A stretch of DNA of 44,042 nt from Fodinibius salsisoli (GTDB lineage: Bacteria > Bacteroidota > Rhodothermia > Balneolales > Balneolaceae). The notes under the pieces are model-generated. The model was not told where the DNA came from, did no database searches, and saw only the letters and a list, made by a program, of their open reading frames with translations. The translations under genes and the position numbers were made by a program. Numbering within the stretch: the first letter of the stretch is position 1; the number at the start of each line of letters is the position of its first letter. Location of the stretch: contig NZ_JAGGJA010000022.1 of the NCBI RefSeq assembly GCF_026229185.1, forward strand, positions 1 through 44,042. Direction: 5' to 3'. Of this stretch, positions 33,827 to 42,737 are shown piece after piece.

Positions 33827-34331
33827 AAAAATCCTCCTGTTTTTAGTGCTGTTTATCAGCATTATTGGGTCCGGCTGTATTAGATATAGTTTTACCGGTG
33901 CCTCTATACCTGAAAACGTAAATTCAGTCTACATACCCTTCTTTGCTGATCAATCATCGAGTGGGGTTGGCAACCTCAGCGATCGGCTGAATGAGGCTCT
34001 CATTGATCGATTTATCAATCAAACACGCTTACAGCTGGCCAATTCGCGAGCTACGGCTGATGCTGTTTTGGAAGGGTCAATCACCAACTACCGAAATGGC
34101 CCTTTTAGTATAACAGGAGATGACGAGACCACTCGTAACGAGGTTACTATTAACGTACGGGCCACTTACCAGTATATAGAAAAGGATAAACCGGAATGGA
34201 ATAAAACCTTCAGCGGAGCAGCTACTTATGATACCAATGAAAATCCAATTGAGGGAGAAGAAACCGCGGCTGAAGAAGCCTTAGGCCGCGTTGCTGATAA
34301 TATGTTTAATGATGCAGTTAGTGGCTGGTAA
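33813..34331 (+). CDS. lptE: LptE-family LPS assembly lipoprotein
   Basis: 172 residues with a lipoprotein signal (MIYNKKILLFLVLFISIIGSGC). The mature part has the LptE-type plug fold of Bacteroidota: IRYSFTGASIPENVNSVYIPFF, ADQSSSGVGNLSDRLNEALIDRFINQT, and ADAVLEGSITNYRNGPFSI. LptE sits inside LptD in the outer membrane and helps insert lipopolysaccharide. It starts 14 bp inside the sigma-54 activator gene and is followed by a TPR-like gene. The family name is firm for the phylum; the E. coli protein is only distantly similar. Confidence 0.83.
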   Translation: MIYNKKILLFLVLFISIIGSGCIRYSFTGASIPENVNSVYIPFFADQSSSGVGNLSDRLNEALIDRFINQTRLQLANSRATADAVLEGSITNYRNGPFSITGDDETTRNEVTINVRATYQYIEKDKPEWNKTFSGAATYDTNENPIEGEETAAEEALGRVADNMFNDAVSGW

Positions 34332-34424
34332 CAGTATAATACGTTAACTTAATGGACGTGAGTGCTATTATCACTCGTTTGTACACCAAACTAATTTGAT
34401 GTCGGGAAATACTAAATAACAGAG

Positions 34425-35057
34425 ATGCTTCAATTACCTTTTGACATACCTAAGTCGCTTATATCCTATGCAGAACATTTTCAAAAAGATCCTGTTAAAG
34501 CTACCAAGCGGCTTACCAAACAGTTAGACAAGCGCGGGCCCGACGCAGTTGGTTACTTTTTACTTGCATGGTTTTATTATCTCCGGAATATGCCGGAGGA
34601 GGCAATGGAAAAAGCACTCAAAGCTCGTATCTTTTCGCCGGGTAGTCCCTTTTTGAATAAGCTCCACTATTATCTACAGCATCCGGATGTATTTGATGCC
34701 TGGATTCCCAAACCAGCCGATACCAATCAGACTCAAGCCTCTTTTGGGTTGAAGCGCCATGGACCTGTTTTAGACTTGGACATGTTGATTCAACGATTGT
34801 CCGAAATGGAGTCGCAACGTATACGGCCCAAGCAAGATCAAATGGATGAAGGTAGCAAAAGAAATGCTAAAATCAACAGCGATGTTGACGAATTTACCTC
34901 AGAAACATTGGCAAAGATTCATGAGCAACAAGGAAAAATTGATACAGCAATCCGTTCTTATGAGCGCCTGAAAAAAATAAAGGCAGACAAAGAGGATTAT
35001 TATAATGAGCAAATTACCAGGCTGAAAAGCATTAAAGAGCAATCCGAAGAAGAGTAG
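34425..35057 (+). CDS. Predicted TPR-like cytoplasmic protein
   Basis: 210 residues, helical throughout with TPR-like spacing near both ends (GPDAVGYFLLAWFYYLRNMPEEAMEKALKARIFSPGSPF, about 38-76; ETLAKIHEQQGKIDTAIRSYERLKKI, about 163-188). No signal peptide. It lies 93 bp after lptE on the same strand, a position where a similar unnamed TPR gene is often found in Bacteroidota. Role unknown, perhaps in envelope assembly. Confidence 0.68.
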   Translation: MLQLPFDIPKSLISYAEHFQKDPVKATKRLTKQLDKRGPDAVGYFLLAWFYYLRNMPEEAMEKALKARIFSPGSPFLNKLHYYLQHPDVFDAWIPKPADTNQTQASFGLKRHGPVLDLDMLIQRLSEMESQRIRPKQDQMDEGSKRNAKINSDVDEFTSETLAKIHEQQGKIDTAIRSYERLKKIKADKEDYYNEQITRLKSIKEQSEEE

Positions 35058-35099
35058 CTTTCTTGCCTTAATTTACGCAGAGGCATTTAACGAATTACG

Positions 35100-35735
35100 C
35101 TACACCGACACAAAGGGATTTGCTTGTTTTTCATGCCCGATGGTAGTCTTCGGTCCATGCCCGCAATAAACCGTGGTATCATCCGGCAGGGTGTAAAGCT
35201 CCGTTTTGATAGACTTTTTAAGTGTCTCCATGCTTCCCTTATAAAGGTCCGTACGCCCTATGCCTTCCCTGAAGAGTGCATCCCCTGCGATTAGAATACC
35301 CTCATCCTGGCTGTACAGGGAAACATGATCCGGGGAATGCCCGGGTGTGTACAATACATCAAAAGTAAATTCTCCGATTGACCAGTCCTGTTGTATCGGC
35401 AAAATCTCTGGCTCAAAATCAAACCCTTCAACATTCAGACCAAACATTGAGGCCTGTGAAACAAAATTATTCCATAAATAGCGGTCCTTATCGCTTAAAT
35501 AAACAGGCAGCTGCTTGTAATTAAGAACCCGTGGCACACCCAATGCATGATCGACATGGGCATGTGTCAATAACACTGCCAACAATGAAAGCTCATTAGT
35601 TTCTACAATTGATTGAACTTGGCTAAATTCATTGGCTGATGTGAAGCCCGGATCAATCAGTAAGGCTTCACTTCCTTTTATCAACAGGTAGCTATTTTCG
35701 GCAAAAGGCCCGACGGTAAAAGAGTGGATATCCAT
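35100..35735 (-). CDS. MBL-fold metallo-hydrolase (glyoxalase II-like)
   Basis: 211 residues from MDIHSFTVGPFAENSYLL. The zinc motif THAHVDHALG (H58, H60, D62, H63), GHSPDHVSLY, GDALFREGIGRTD and CGHGPKT are the full metal set of the glyoxalase II / hydrolase subgroup. An upstream ATG at 35786 would add 17 residues but falls inside the terminator of the gene upstream, so the later start is preferred. Likely a thioesterase for glutathione- or bacillithiol-type conjugates; the substrate is not determinable. Confidence 0.9.
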   Translation of the reverse strand: MDIHSFTVGPFAENSYLLIKGSEALLIDPGFTSANEFSQVQSIVETNELSLLAVLLTHAHVDHALGVPRVLNYKQLPVYLSDKDRYLWNNFVSQASMFGLNVEGFDFEPEILPIQQDWSIGEFTFDVLYTPGHSPDHVSLYSQDEGILIAGDALFREGIGRTDLYKGSMETLKKSIKTELYTLPDDTTVYCGHGPKTTIGHEKQANPFVSV

Positions 35736-35771
35736 TATGTCATTATTAATAGCAGGACAATGGGAAAGAAA

Positions 35772-35807
35772 TAAAAAAGGATGCATCTCTTAACGACATG
35801 CATCCTT
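35772..35807 (-). terminator. Rho-independent terminator of rpmE2
   Basis: On the minus strand, AAGGATGCAT, 11-nt loop, ATGCATCCTT, then TTTTATT. It follows the rpmE2 stop by about 22 bp and ends before the preferred start of the MBL hydrolase. Confidence 0.88.
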
Positions 35808-35829
35808 AAAATAATTGATCTACAGAAAA

Positions 35830-36042
35830 CTACTTGTTGCCATAACGCTTCTTAAAGCGATCAATACGGCCAGCCTTTTTCTGGAAGTTCATATTTCCGG
35901 TATAGAAGGGATGGTTTTTAGAGTCAACCTCGCTGCGGTAAACACCATCATTGGTGTCCATTGTGCTTCGGGTTTTAAATTCTGTTCCATCGCTGAGGAC
36001 AACCGTAATTTCGTTGTATTCTGGGTGAATTCCTTTTTTCAT
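35830..36042 (-). CDS. rpmE2: Ribosomal protein L31, type B
   Basis: 70 residues beginning MKKGIHPEYNEITVVLSDG and ending GRIDRFKKRYGNK, the type B L31 of the large ribosomal subunit. The Cys residues that bind zinc in type A are absent, so it is the zinc-independent form. Its own strong terminator follows. Single gene transcript. Confidence 0.97.
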   Translation of the reverse strand: MKKGIHPEYNEITVVLSDGTEFKTRSTMDTNDGVYRSEVDSKNHPFYTGNMNFQKKAGRIDRFKKRYGNK

Positions 36043-36116
36043 GAGATCCTAAAATTTCTTTGTTGGCTATTCAGAGAAGCAAATATAAGGCTCTGTTGCC
36101 TCATTTGCAATCCCAA

Positions 36117-37622
36117 TCACCGATCGAAATCCTCCAGATCATCAAAGTCGTCCATCGATCCCAGCATACTTCCCAGCATATCCGAATAAGAACGTCCGTC
36201 ATCCAGGTCTTCTTTGCCCAACATAGAGTGCTGATGCAGGGCTTCGACCACAAAATCCATCAATGAATATTTATTGCTGTCGTCAGATGACAATATTTCC
36301 CGTCCGGCAACCAACTTTTCTAAGCCTTCAACCTGTTGTAAGGCGGCTTCATATTCCTTTTGGGACATCTTATCGGTCATATCCAGCTCATTTCCATTGG
36401 CGAACCAATCCAACACCGGTTGATACAAGCTCTCTTTATCCTGCTTTTTCTGTTCTTCCGGATCAGGAAAATACCGCCCAAACGTTTGTTTTATGGATTT
36501 TCCGATAATATGCTTTGCTACATTCAAAACGCCCTCCTGCTCGCCTTCATAGACCAACTCGAGCTTGCCGGTTAACGCCGGAACGATATGAAAAAGATCG
36601 GTAATACGTGCCGTTGTTTTCTTTTCATTATTTAACAACGCCCGCCGCTCTGCAGATGAAATAAGCTGCTCCATTGCCGTTATCGTCATCCTTGTTGAAA
36701 CCCCGCTCTTCTGATCAATATACTCCGATTCACGAGCCTCAAAGGCAATTTGCTCCAGTAGCTCCTTCATAAGGGGCGGTACCTCCACCTCCACAGAACC
36801 ATTGCGGTTGGCCCACGCTTCTTGCTCAGTAATCTTTTGCCCGATCTCCAGCTTACGCGGATAATGCGTTAAAATCTGTGAATCAATGCGGTCTTTAAGC
36901 GGCGTAATGATATTTCCCCGGTTGGTATAGTCCTCTGGATTGGCGGAAAATACCATCAATACATCCAATGGAATACGCACATTAAAACCACGAATCTGGA
37001 TATCACGCTCCTGCATAATATTCAGCAATGATACTTGGATACGCGGCTGTAGATCAGGCAACTCATTGATCGCAAAAATACCACGATTGGTCCGCGGTAC
37101 GAGCCCAAAATTGATTACGTGTTCATCAGCCAGTGTCAATTTCCGGGCAGCCGCCTTGATAGGGTCAATATCCCCGATCAGATCTGCTACGGCCGTATCC
37201 GGTGTAGCCAGCTTCTCTCCATATCGCTGACTCCGATGAACCCATTCAATAGGGGTCTTGTCCCCCTTTGTTTCAATCTGCTCACGTGCTTGTTTGGAAA
37301 CTGGCTTAAGTGGATCATCATTAATTTCCGACCCTTTGACTATGGGCATATACTCATCCAGTAAAAGATAAAGCTGCCGTAATATCTTGGTCTTCGCCTG
37401 GCCTCGCAATCCCAATAAAATGAAATCATGTTTGGCCAGAAGCGCATGTTGTAATTCAGGAATTACCGACTGATCATATCCCCTAATTTCAGGAAACAAT
37501 ATGTCACCCTCCCTTATTTTTTTGATCAAGTTACGCCGGATTTCTTCCTTGACCGAGACTGATTTCCATTCTGATTCTTTTAATTGGCCAAGGGTGGTAA
37601 TTTGTGGTACCGTTTCACTCAT
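36117..37622 (-). CDS. MoxR/ChlI-type AAA+ ATPase
   Basis: About 501 residues (ATG at 37622; a GTG two codons upstream is possible). The ATPase core starts near residue 48: Walker A is GLRGQAKTK (unusual, where GxxGxGKT/S is typical), Walker B is IFAINELPDL with Asn-Glu in place of Asp-Glu, and the sensor is MVFSANPEDYTNRG. The N-terminal GYDQSVIPELQHALLAKHDFI and the later RITTAMEQL-type region fit ChlI/MoxR chaperones, which normally work with a VWA-domain partner. No such partner gene is in the window. Substrate unknown. Confidence 0.83.
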   Translation of the reverse strand: MSETVPQITTLGQLKESEWKSVSVKEEIRRNLIKKIREGDILFPEIRGYDQSVIPELQHALLAKHDFILLGLRGQAKTKILRQLYLLLDEYMPIVKGSEINDDPLKPVSKQAREQIETKGDKTPIEWVHRSQRYGEKLATPDTAVADLIGDIDPIKAAARKLTLADEHVINFGLVPRTNRGIFAINELPDLQPRIQVSLLNIMQERDIQIRGFNVRIPLDVLMVFSANPEDYTNRGNIITPLKDRIDSQILTHYPRKLEIGQKITEQEAWANRNGSVEVEVPPLMKELLEQIAFEARESEYIDQKSGVSTRMTITAMEQLISSAERRALLNNEKKTTARITDLFHIVPALTGKLELVYEGEQEGVLNVAKHIIGKSIKQTFGRYFPDPEEQKKQDKESLYQPVLDWFANGNELDMTDKMSQKEYEAALQQVEGLEKLVAGREILSSDDSNKYSLMDFVVEALHQHSMLGKEDLDDGRSYSDMLGSMLGSMDDFDDLEDFDR

Positions 37623-37896
37623 GAGCACTTACTAAATCCATTTGAATTGACAATTTGATAACTGAATATAGACAAGAATCATTTCATAATTATTTATTCA
37701 TCTAAGCTTTTTTGGCTAATTGTGGAAGTAGTGCATAATATTTATTGCTCTTGCAACCATGAACCAACCATAAAGTGCAAACCTCCTTCTATTATTCCCT
37801 TACAACTCCCACCTTATGAAATTTTATTTTTAATTTTTTTCATCATCCCAAGAAGAACTTGAATATTGTTGCAATAATTCTTAATTAAGAGCACAT

Positions 37897-37910
37897 TGTA
37901 AGCGCTTACA
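37897..37910. promoter_or_regulatory. LacI/cre-type operator 1
   Basis: TGTAAGCGCTTACA, a perfect 14-bp palindrome with the central CG typical of LacI-family sites. Its twin is 56 bp away centre to centre. Confidence 0.85.
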
Positions 37911-37952
37911 ACAGGCCGTTGAGATAATAGGCCCTTATTTTATACCATTGAC

Positions 37953-37966
37953 TGTAAGCGCTTACA
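37953..37966. promoter_or_regulatory. LacI/cre-type operator 2
   Basis: TGTAAGCGCTTACA, identical to operator 1 and 56 bp away, slightly over five helical turns, which permits looping or cooperative binding. Confidence 0.85.
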
Positions 37967-38143
37967 TAGTATTGCAAGGCGTTTCCAAAGATATATTAAG
38001 AGGTCTTGTTACAACACTTAGCGAGCTACACAAAAAAATATTTCTTGACTAAAATTTTTAAGTCTTGGACTGAAAGTTTTGGTTCAAAACAACTTTAAAT
38101 AGCCACGAATTGCCTATTCTTTAAACTTAACTCAGCTAACTCT

Positions 38144-41116
38144 ATGAATGATATAAAAAAGCTACTAATAACAACGTCCCTATTATTGGGCTTTGCTCTG
38201 CCTGGTATTGCCCAAATTACTGTATCAGGTATTGTCACGGATGCCAGCGATGGTCAACCATTGCCTGGGGTAAATATTATTGTCCAAAATGCTCCTTCCG
38301 TGGGGACTTCCTCCAGAGCCGATGGGGCATATTCTCTGTCAGTGCCTTCGGAAACCGACACCCTCATTTTTTCTTTTGTTGGATATATAAAGCAAGAAGT
38401 TCCGATTGATGGTCGCTCAACGATTGACATTGCACTTTCCTCAGATATCCAGGCGCTCGATGATGTGGTGGTCATTGGTTATGGTACTCAGGATGTTGAT
38501 GACAATACCGGATCGGTCACAGCCGTAAATGCAGATGACTTTAATGAAGGCGCTATCACCTCTCCGGAGGAACTGTTCCAGGGCAAGACGGCCGGCGTCA
38601 ACGTAACCTCTAATGATGGCGCTCCCGGCAGCGGAGCTACCATTCGTATTCGTGGTGGCTCTTCCCTATCGGCCAGCAACGATCCCCTCTTTGTAGTAGA
38701 TGGAGTGCCGCTGGATGGCAGTGGTGTTTCGGGGATGAGAAGCCCACTAAATACCATCAATCCCAATGACATTGCCTCCATAACGGTGCTCAAAGATGCC
38801 TCCGCTACTGCTATTTATGGTTCCAGGGCTTCGAACGGGGTCATCATTATTGAAACCAAAAAAGGAACGGTTGGCCAAGAGTTAAAGGTTAATTATACCG
38901 GAAAGTTTTCAGTGCAGACCAACCGAAACCAGGTGGATGTTCTATCAGCTGACCAGTTCCGGAATGTGATCCGGGAACAGTTTGGGGAAGATGGCAGCCA
39001 GTATTTAGGGGAAGCCAGTACCAATTGGCAAAATAAAATCTATAAACAATCGCTGAGCCAGGACCATAACCTGAGCTTTACCGGAGCTGTCAATCAACTT
39101 CCTTACCGTCTCTCGCTGGGCTATTCAGGAAACAATGGAATCCTGAAAACCTCTCAATTAGATCGACTAACGGGATCTCTGGCCTTAACGCCCACTTTTC
39201 TGGATGATCGCCTGAAAATAGACCTTAATCTCAAAGGCATGCAGGTAAATAATCAGTTTGCCAATCAGGCCGCTATAGGATCTGCAGTTGTATTTGACCC
39301 CACGAAGCCCGTGAAAGTAGAGGGCGAAAACCGTTTCGACGGTTATTATACCTGGGTGGATGCTGACGGAAGTCCTATTTCTATAGCTCCGTCCAATCCC
39401 GTGGCACTGCTGAATCAGACTAATGACGAATCCACAGTCTACCGCTCTATTGGAAATGTTAAATTCGATTATACAACTTCATTTCTGCCCGAGCTAAGTG
39501 CAACGCTCAATCTGGGATACGACTATTCGGATGTTGGCGATGGATTATATACTGTCCCGGAAACGGCGGCCTTCGAATACTCGGGCGCCAATGAAGCGAA
39601 TGGCGTGCGACGTGATTATTCTCAGAAAAAAGAAAATGAACTGCTCGACTTTTATCTGAATTACAATGATGACCTTTCTTCTATTGACAGTAAAGTGGAT
39701 CTGACGGCCGGCTATTCGTGGGAGCATCACTATTCCAGGGGCTCCGAATACGCCACTAACTTCGACCGCTCTTCTACGCTTGTTGTCGATCAGGATACCG
39801 ACTATGAGACCGAGCACTACATCATTTCCTTCTTTGGGCGTATGAATTACACTTTTAAGGATAAGTACCTGCTGACAGCTACGCTCCGCCAGGATGGTAC
39901 CTCAAGGTTCTCGGAAGATAATCGATGGGGCCTCTTTCCGTCTGCCGCCCTGGCATGGAAGATGCACAAAGAGCCCTTCCTTAAGGGCATTGATGATATC
40001 AGCCAGTTAAAACTCCGCCTGGGATATGGCGTTACGGGCCAGCAGCGAATCGGCCAGGGTGACTATCCCTACTTGGGTCGTTACACTTATGGAGAACCGA
40101 CCGCCTCTTATCAATTCGGGGATACATTTCTGGAAACACTTCGTCCTGAAGGCTACAATGCCAACCTCAAATGGGAAGAAACCACAACCTATAACCTTGG
40201 GCTCGATTATGGATTTTTAAATGATCGCATTTATGGATCTGTAGAAACCTATTACCGAGAAACAACGGATCTGCTAAATGTAGTACCCGTTCCAGCCGGA
40301 ACCAACTTTACCAACCGCATTCTATCAAATGTAGGAACGCTGGAGGTTAAAGGAGTTGAATTTAATATAACCGGACGTCCGATTTCAACAGACAATACAT
40401 TCTGGGAAGTTGGCTTTAATCTCTCCCACAATACCAATGAGATTACTAAACTTACTACCGCTGACGACCCAGATTACATTGGAGTTGAAACCGGGGGTAT
40501 CGCTGGGGGGACCGGCAATACCATCCAAATCCATAGCGTTGGTCACCCACGAAGCTCTTTCTATGTTCATGAGCAAGTTTATGATCAAGATGGAAATCCC
40601 ATTGAAGGACTCTATGTTGACCGCAACGATGACGGAGTGGTTGATGAAGATGATAAGTATCGGTATCAAAACCCAGATGCAGATGTAACCCTCGGGCTTT
40701 CATCACGATTAGAATATAAAAATTGGGATGCTTCCTTTTCAGCTCGCGCAAGCTTAGGTAACTACATCTACAATAATGTAGCTTCGAGCAATTCCTTTTA
40801 TAGCGACATGTTGTACACCCAGTACATCCGCAATACGCCTACCTCTATTTTCGATACTGATTTCAATACCGAACAGTTTCATTCTGATCATTATGTCGAA
40901 AATGCCTCTTTCCTGCGCATGGATAACATCACGCTGGGATATACCTTCAGTGATGTGCTGACTGCTGTCTCTTCACTTCGATTGTCAGCTACAGTGCAAA
41001 ATGCTTTTGTGATTACCAACTACAGCGGACTCGATCCAGAAGTATTTGGCGGTATTGACAACAACCTTTACCCACGTCCACGCACCTTCATGTTAGGTGT
41101 AAATCTGAATTTCTAA
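38144..41116 (+). CDS. SusC/RagA-family TonB-dependent outer-membrane transporter
   Basis: 990 residues. Signal peptide to about 23, then the CarboxypepD-reg-like N-terminal domain (TVSGIVTDASDGQPLPGVNIIV, 25-47), a TonB-box-like VVVIGYGTQ, the plug domain (GVNVTSNDGAPGSGATIRIRGGSSL, VLKDASATAIYGSRASNGVIII) and the 22-strand barrel to the end (RTFMLGVNLNF). It carries oligosaccharides across the outer membrane with TonB energy. Followed 5 bp later by the SusD gene. The substrate is unknown; the operon's operators suggest induction by a sugar. Confidence 0.96.
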   Translation: MNDIKKLLITTSLLLGFALPGIAQITVSGIVTDASDGQPLPGVNIIVQNAPSVGTSSRADGAYSLSVPSETDTLIFSFVGYIKQEVPIDGRSTIDIALSSDIQALDDVVVIGYGTQDVDDNTGSVTAVNADDFNEGAITSPEELFQGKTAGVNVTSNDGAPGSGATIRIRGGSSLSASNDPLFVVDGVPLDGSGVSGMRSPLNTINPNDIASITVLKDASATAIYGSRASNGVIIIETKKGTVGQELKVNYTGKFSVQTNRNQVDVLSADQFRNVIREQFGEDGSQYLGEASTNWQNKIYKQSLSQDHNLSFTGAVNQLPYRLSLGYSGNNGILKTSQLDRLTGSLALTPTFLDDRLKIDLNLKGMQVNNQFANQAAIGSAVVFDPTKPVKVEGENRFDGYYTWVDADGSPISIAPSNPVALLNQTNDESTVYRSIGNVKFDYTTSFLPELSATLNLGYDYSDVGDGLYTVPETAAFEYSGANEANGVRRDYSQKKENELLDFYLNYNDDLSSIDSKVDLTAGYSWEHHYSRGSEYATNFDRSSTLVVDQDTDYETEHYIISFFGRMNYTFKDKYLLTATLRQDGTSRFSEDNRWGLFPSAALAWKMHKEPFLKGIDDISQLKLRLGYGVTGQQRIGQGDYPYLGRYTYGEPTASYQFGDTFLETLRPEGYNANLKWEETTTYNLGLDYGFLNDRIYGSVETYYRETTDLLNVVPVPAGTNFTNRILSNVGTLEVKGVEFNITGRPISTDNTFWEVGFNLSHNTNEITKLTTADDPDYIGVETGGIAGGTGNTIQIHSVGHPRSSFYVHEQVYDQDGNPIEGLYVDRNDDGVVDEDDKYRYQNPDADVTLGLSSRLEYKNWDASFSARASLGNYIYNNVASSNSFYSDMLYTQYIRNTPTSIFDTDFNTEQFHSDHYVENASFLRMDNITLGYTFSDVLTAVSSLRLSATVQNAFVITNYSGLDPEVFGGIDNNLYPRPRTFMLGVNLNF

Positions 41117-41142
41117 ATAGAATGTATAAAACCACGGATATT

Positions 41143-42708
41143 ATGTTTATCAAAAACTATAAAATTGTATCAGCAGCATTGCTTGCCATGATCGTTTTGT
41201 TCATGGCCTCTTGCGTGGACAACCTCAACACCAGCCCCCTCGACAATGATATTGTAACATCAGAGGCGGTGTATGAAACCCCTGAAGATTATCGGCAGGT
41301 ACTTGCCAAACTTTATGCCGGATTTGCAGCAACCGGGCAGCAAGGGCCATCCGGTAATGCAGATATCCAAGGCATTGATGAAGGATTTTCAAGTTACATT
41401 CGTCAATTTTGGGTAGCCCAGGAAATTCCAACCGACGAAGCAGTCGTCGCCTGGACGGATCCCGGCCTTCCTGAATTTAATTATCAATCATGGGGGGCTT
41501 CCAACGATTTTGTCATGGGAATGTACAGCCGCATCTTTTATGAAATCACGCTGGCCAATGAGTTTATCAGGAATGCGAACGGCAACGAAAACTCTATGGT
41601 CCAAAGTTATAATGCTGAAGCACGATTCCTCCGGGCCCTCAGCTATTGGCATGCGCTTGATTTTTATGGAGGAGGGATTCCTTTTGTAACCGAAAAGGAT
41701 GGAGTTGGTGCTTACAACCCGCAACCGGCTTCGGCTGATTCCGTTTTTTCTTATATCGAAAATGAGCTGCTTGCCATTGAAGATCAGCTTCCAGCTACCG
41801 GCCAAAATGAATACGGACGCGCCGGTCAGGCAGCGGCATGGACGCTCCTGGCTAAGCTCTATTTAAATGCCGAAGTTTATACCGGTGAACAGCGTTACAG
41901 TGATGCCCTTTCCTATGCTGATAAAGTTATTGAAAGTGGAGCCTATGCGCTCGAAGACAACTATCAACACCTGTTCCTGGCCGATAATCACACCGCTGAT
42001 GGCATTATCTTCCCTATCACTTTCGATGGTGAGCATACCAAAACCTACGGAGGTACGAATTTTATCGTCCATGCAGCCGTAGGAGGCGACATGAGCGCAA
42101 CGGAGTTCGGCATTGACGCGGGCTGGGCCGGACACCGAACTACTCCTCAATTGGTCGATAAGTTTGACCAAGAGAACGATAGCCGCGCGTTGTTTTTTAC
42201 CGAGGGACAAGAGCTCGAAATTCAAGACATTGAAGACTTTAAGCAGGGCTATGCCATCACGAAATGGAAAAACATTACCTCTGATGGCCAGCCTGGTTCT
42301 TTCCCTGAATTTGTGGATACTGACTTCCCCATGTTCCGTCTTGCGGATGTATACCTCATATATGCCGAAGCAGTAGCGCGCGGCGCCGAAGGCGGTAATA
42401 CCGCCAAAGCCGTTGACCTGGTAAACCAAATCAGGGAACGAGCCTTTGGCGATGCTTCCCAAAATATTACCCCCGGTGAATTAACCCCGGAATTCATCCT
42501 GGATGAACGGGCACGTGAGCTCTACTGGGAAGGTCATCGGCGGACAGATCTCATCCGCTACGGTCATTTTACCTCTGCAGATTACGTCTGGGCCTGGAAA
42601 GGAAATACACAAGAAGGTGCCGCTACCAGCGATCATTATGCGCTCTTCCCTATTCCATCCTCAGATGTGAATTCAAATACAAACCTGACGCAGAATTTGG
42701 GTTATTAA
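41143..42708 (+). CDS. SusD/RagB-family glycan-binding lipoprotein
   Basis: 521 residues from MFIKNYKIV; an ATG 7 codons upstream (41122) is possible. The lipoprotein signal ends in LFMASC (mature Cys). SusD hallmarks follow: TPEDYRQVLAKLYAGFA, NAEARFLRALSYWHALDFYGGGIPFVT, the TPR-like middle with GRAGQAAAWTLLAKLYLNA, and the C-terminal RARELYWEGHRRTDLIRYGHF. It is the extracellular lid of the SusC transporter. It starts right after susC, and the SusE-domain gene follows immediately. Confidence 0.95.
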   Translation: MFIKNYKIVSAALLAMIVLFMASCVDNLNTSPLDNDIVTSEAVYETPEDYRQVLAKLYAGFAATGQQGPSGNADIQGIDEGFSSYIRQFWVAQEIPTDEAVVAWTDPGLPEFNYQSWGASNDFVMGMYSRIFYEITLANEFIRNANGNENSMVQSYNAEARFLRALSYWHALDFYGGGIPFVTEKDGVGAYNPQPASADSVFSYIENELLAIEDQLPATGQNEYGRAGQAAAWTLLAKLYLNAEVYTGEQRYSDALSYADKVIESGAYALEDNYQHLFLADNHTADGIIFPITFDGEHTKTYGGTNFIVHAAVGGDMSATEFGIDAGWAGHRTTPQLVDKFDQENDSRALFFTEGQELEIQDIEDFKQGYAITKWKNITSDGQPGSFPEFVDTDFPMFRLADVYLIYAEAVARGAEGGNTAKAVDLVNQIRERAFGDASQNITPGELTPEFILDERARELYWEGHRRTDLIRYGHFTSADYVWAWKGNTQEGAATSDHYALFPIPSSDVNSNTNLTQNLGY

Positions 42709-42737
42709 TAATGTTGAACGTCAAAAATATGATGATA

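Larger units (their letters stand above)
37629..38143. promoter_or_regulatory. 515-bp regulatory region upstream of the sus operon
   Basis: Non-coding, AT-rich, holding two perfect LacI/cre-type operators (37897-37910 and 37953-37966) and serving divergent genes. The SusC ATG is 178 bp past the second operator, which leaves room for the promoter between them and the gene. No other element was recognised. Confidence 0.65.

Noticed and set aside
37777-38143. Exact promoter for the sus operon
   Set aside because: TTGACT at 38044 and several TA-rich stretches exist, but no spacing matched the phylum's -33 TTG / -7 TAnnTTTG pattern convincingly.
41863-42462. 199-codon minus-strand frame inside the SusD gene
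   Set aside because: Antisense shadow of a strongly conserved gene; no signal or motif.
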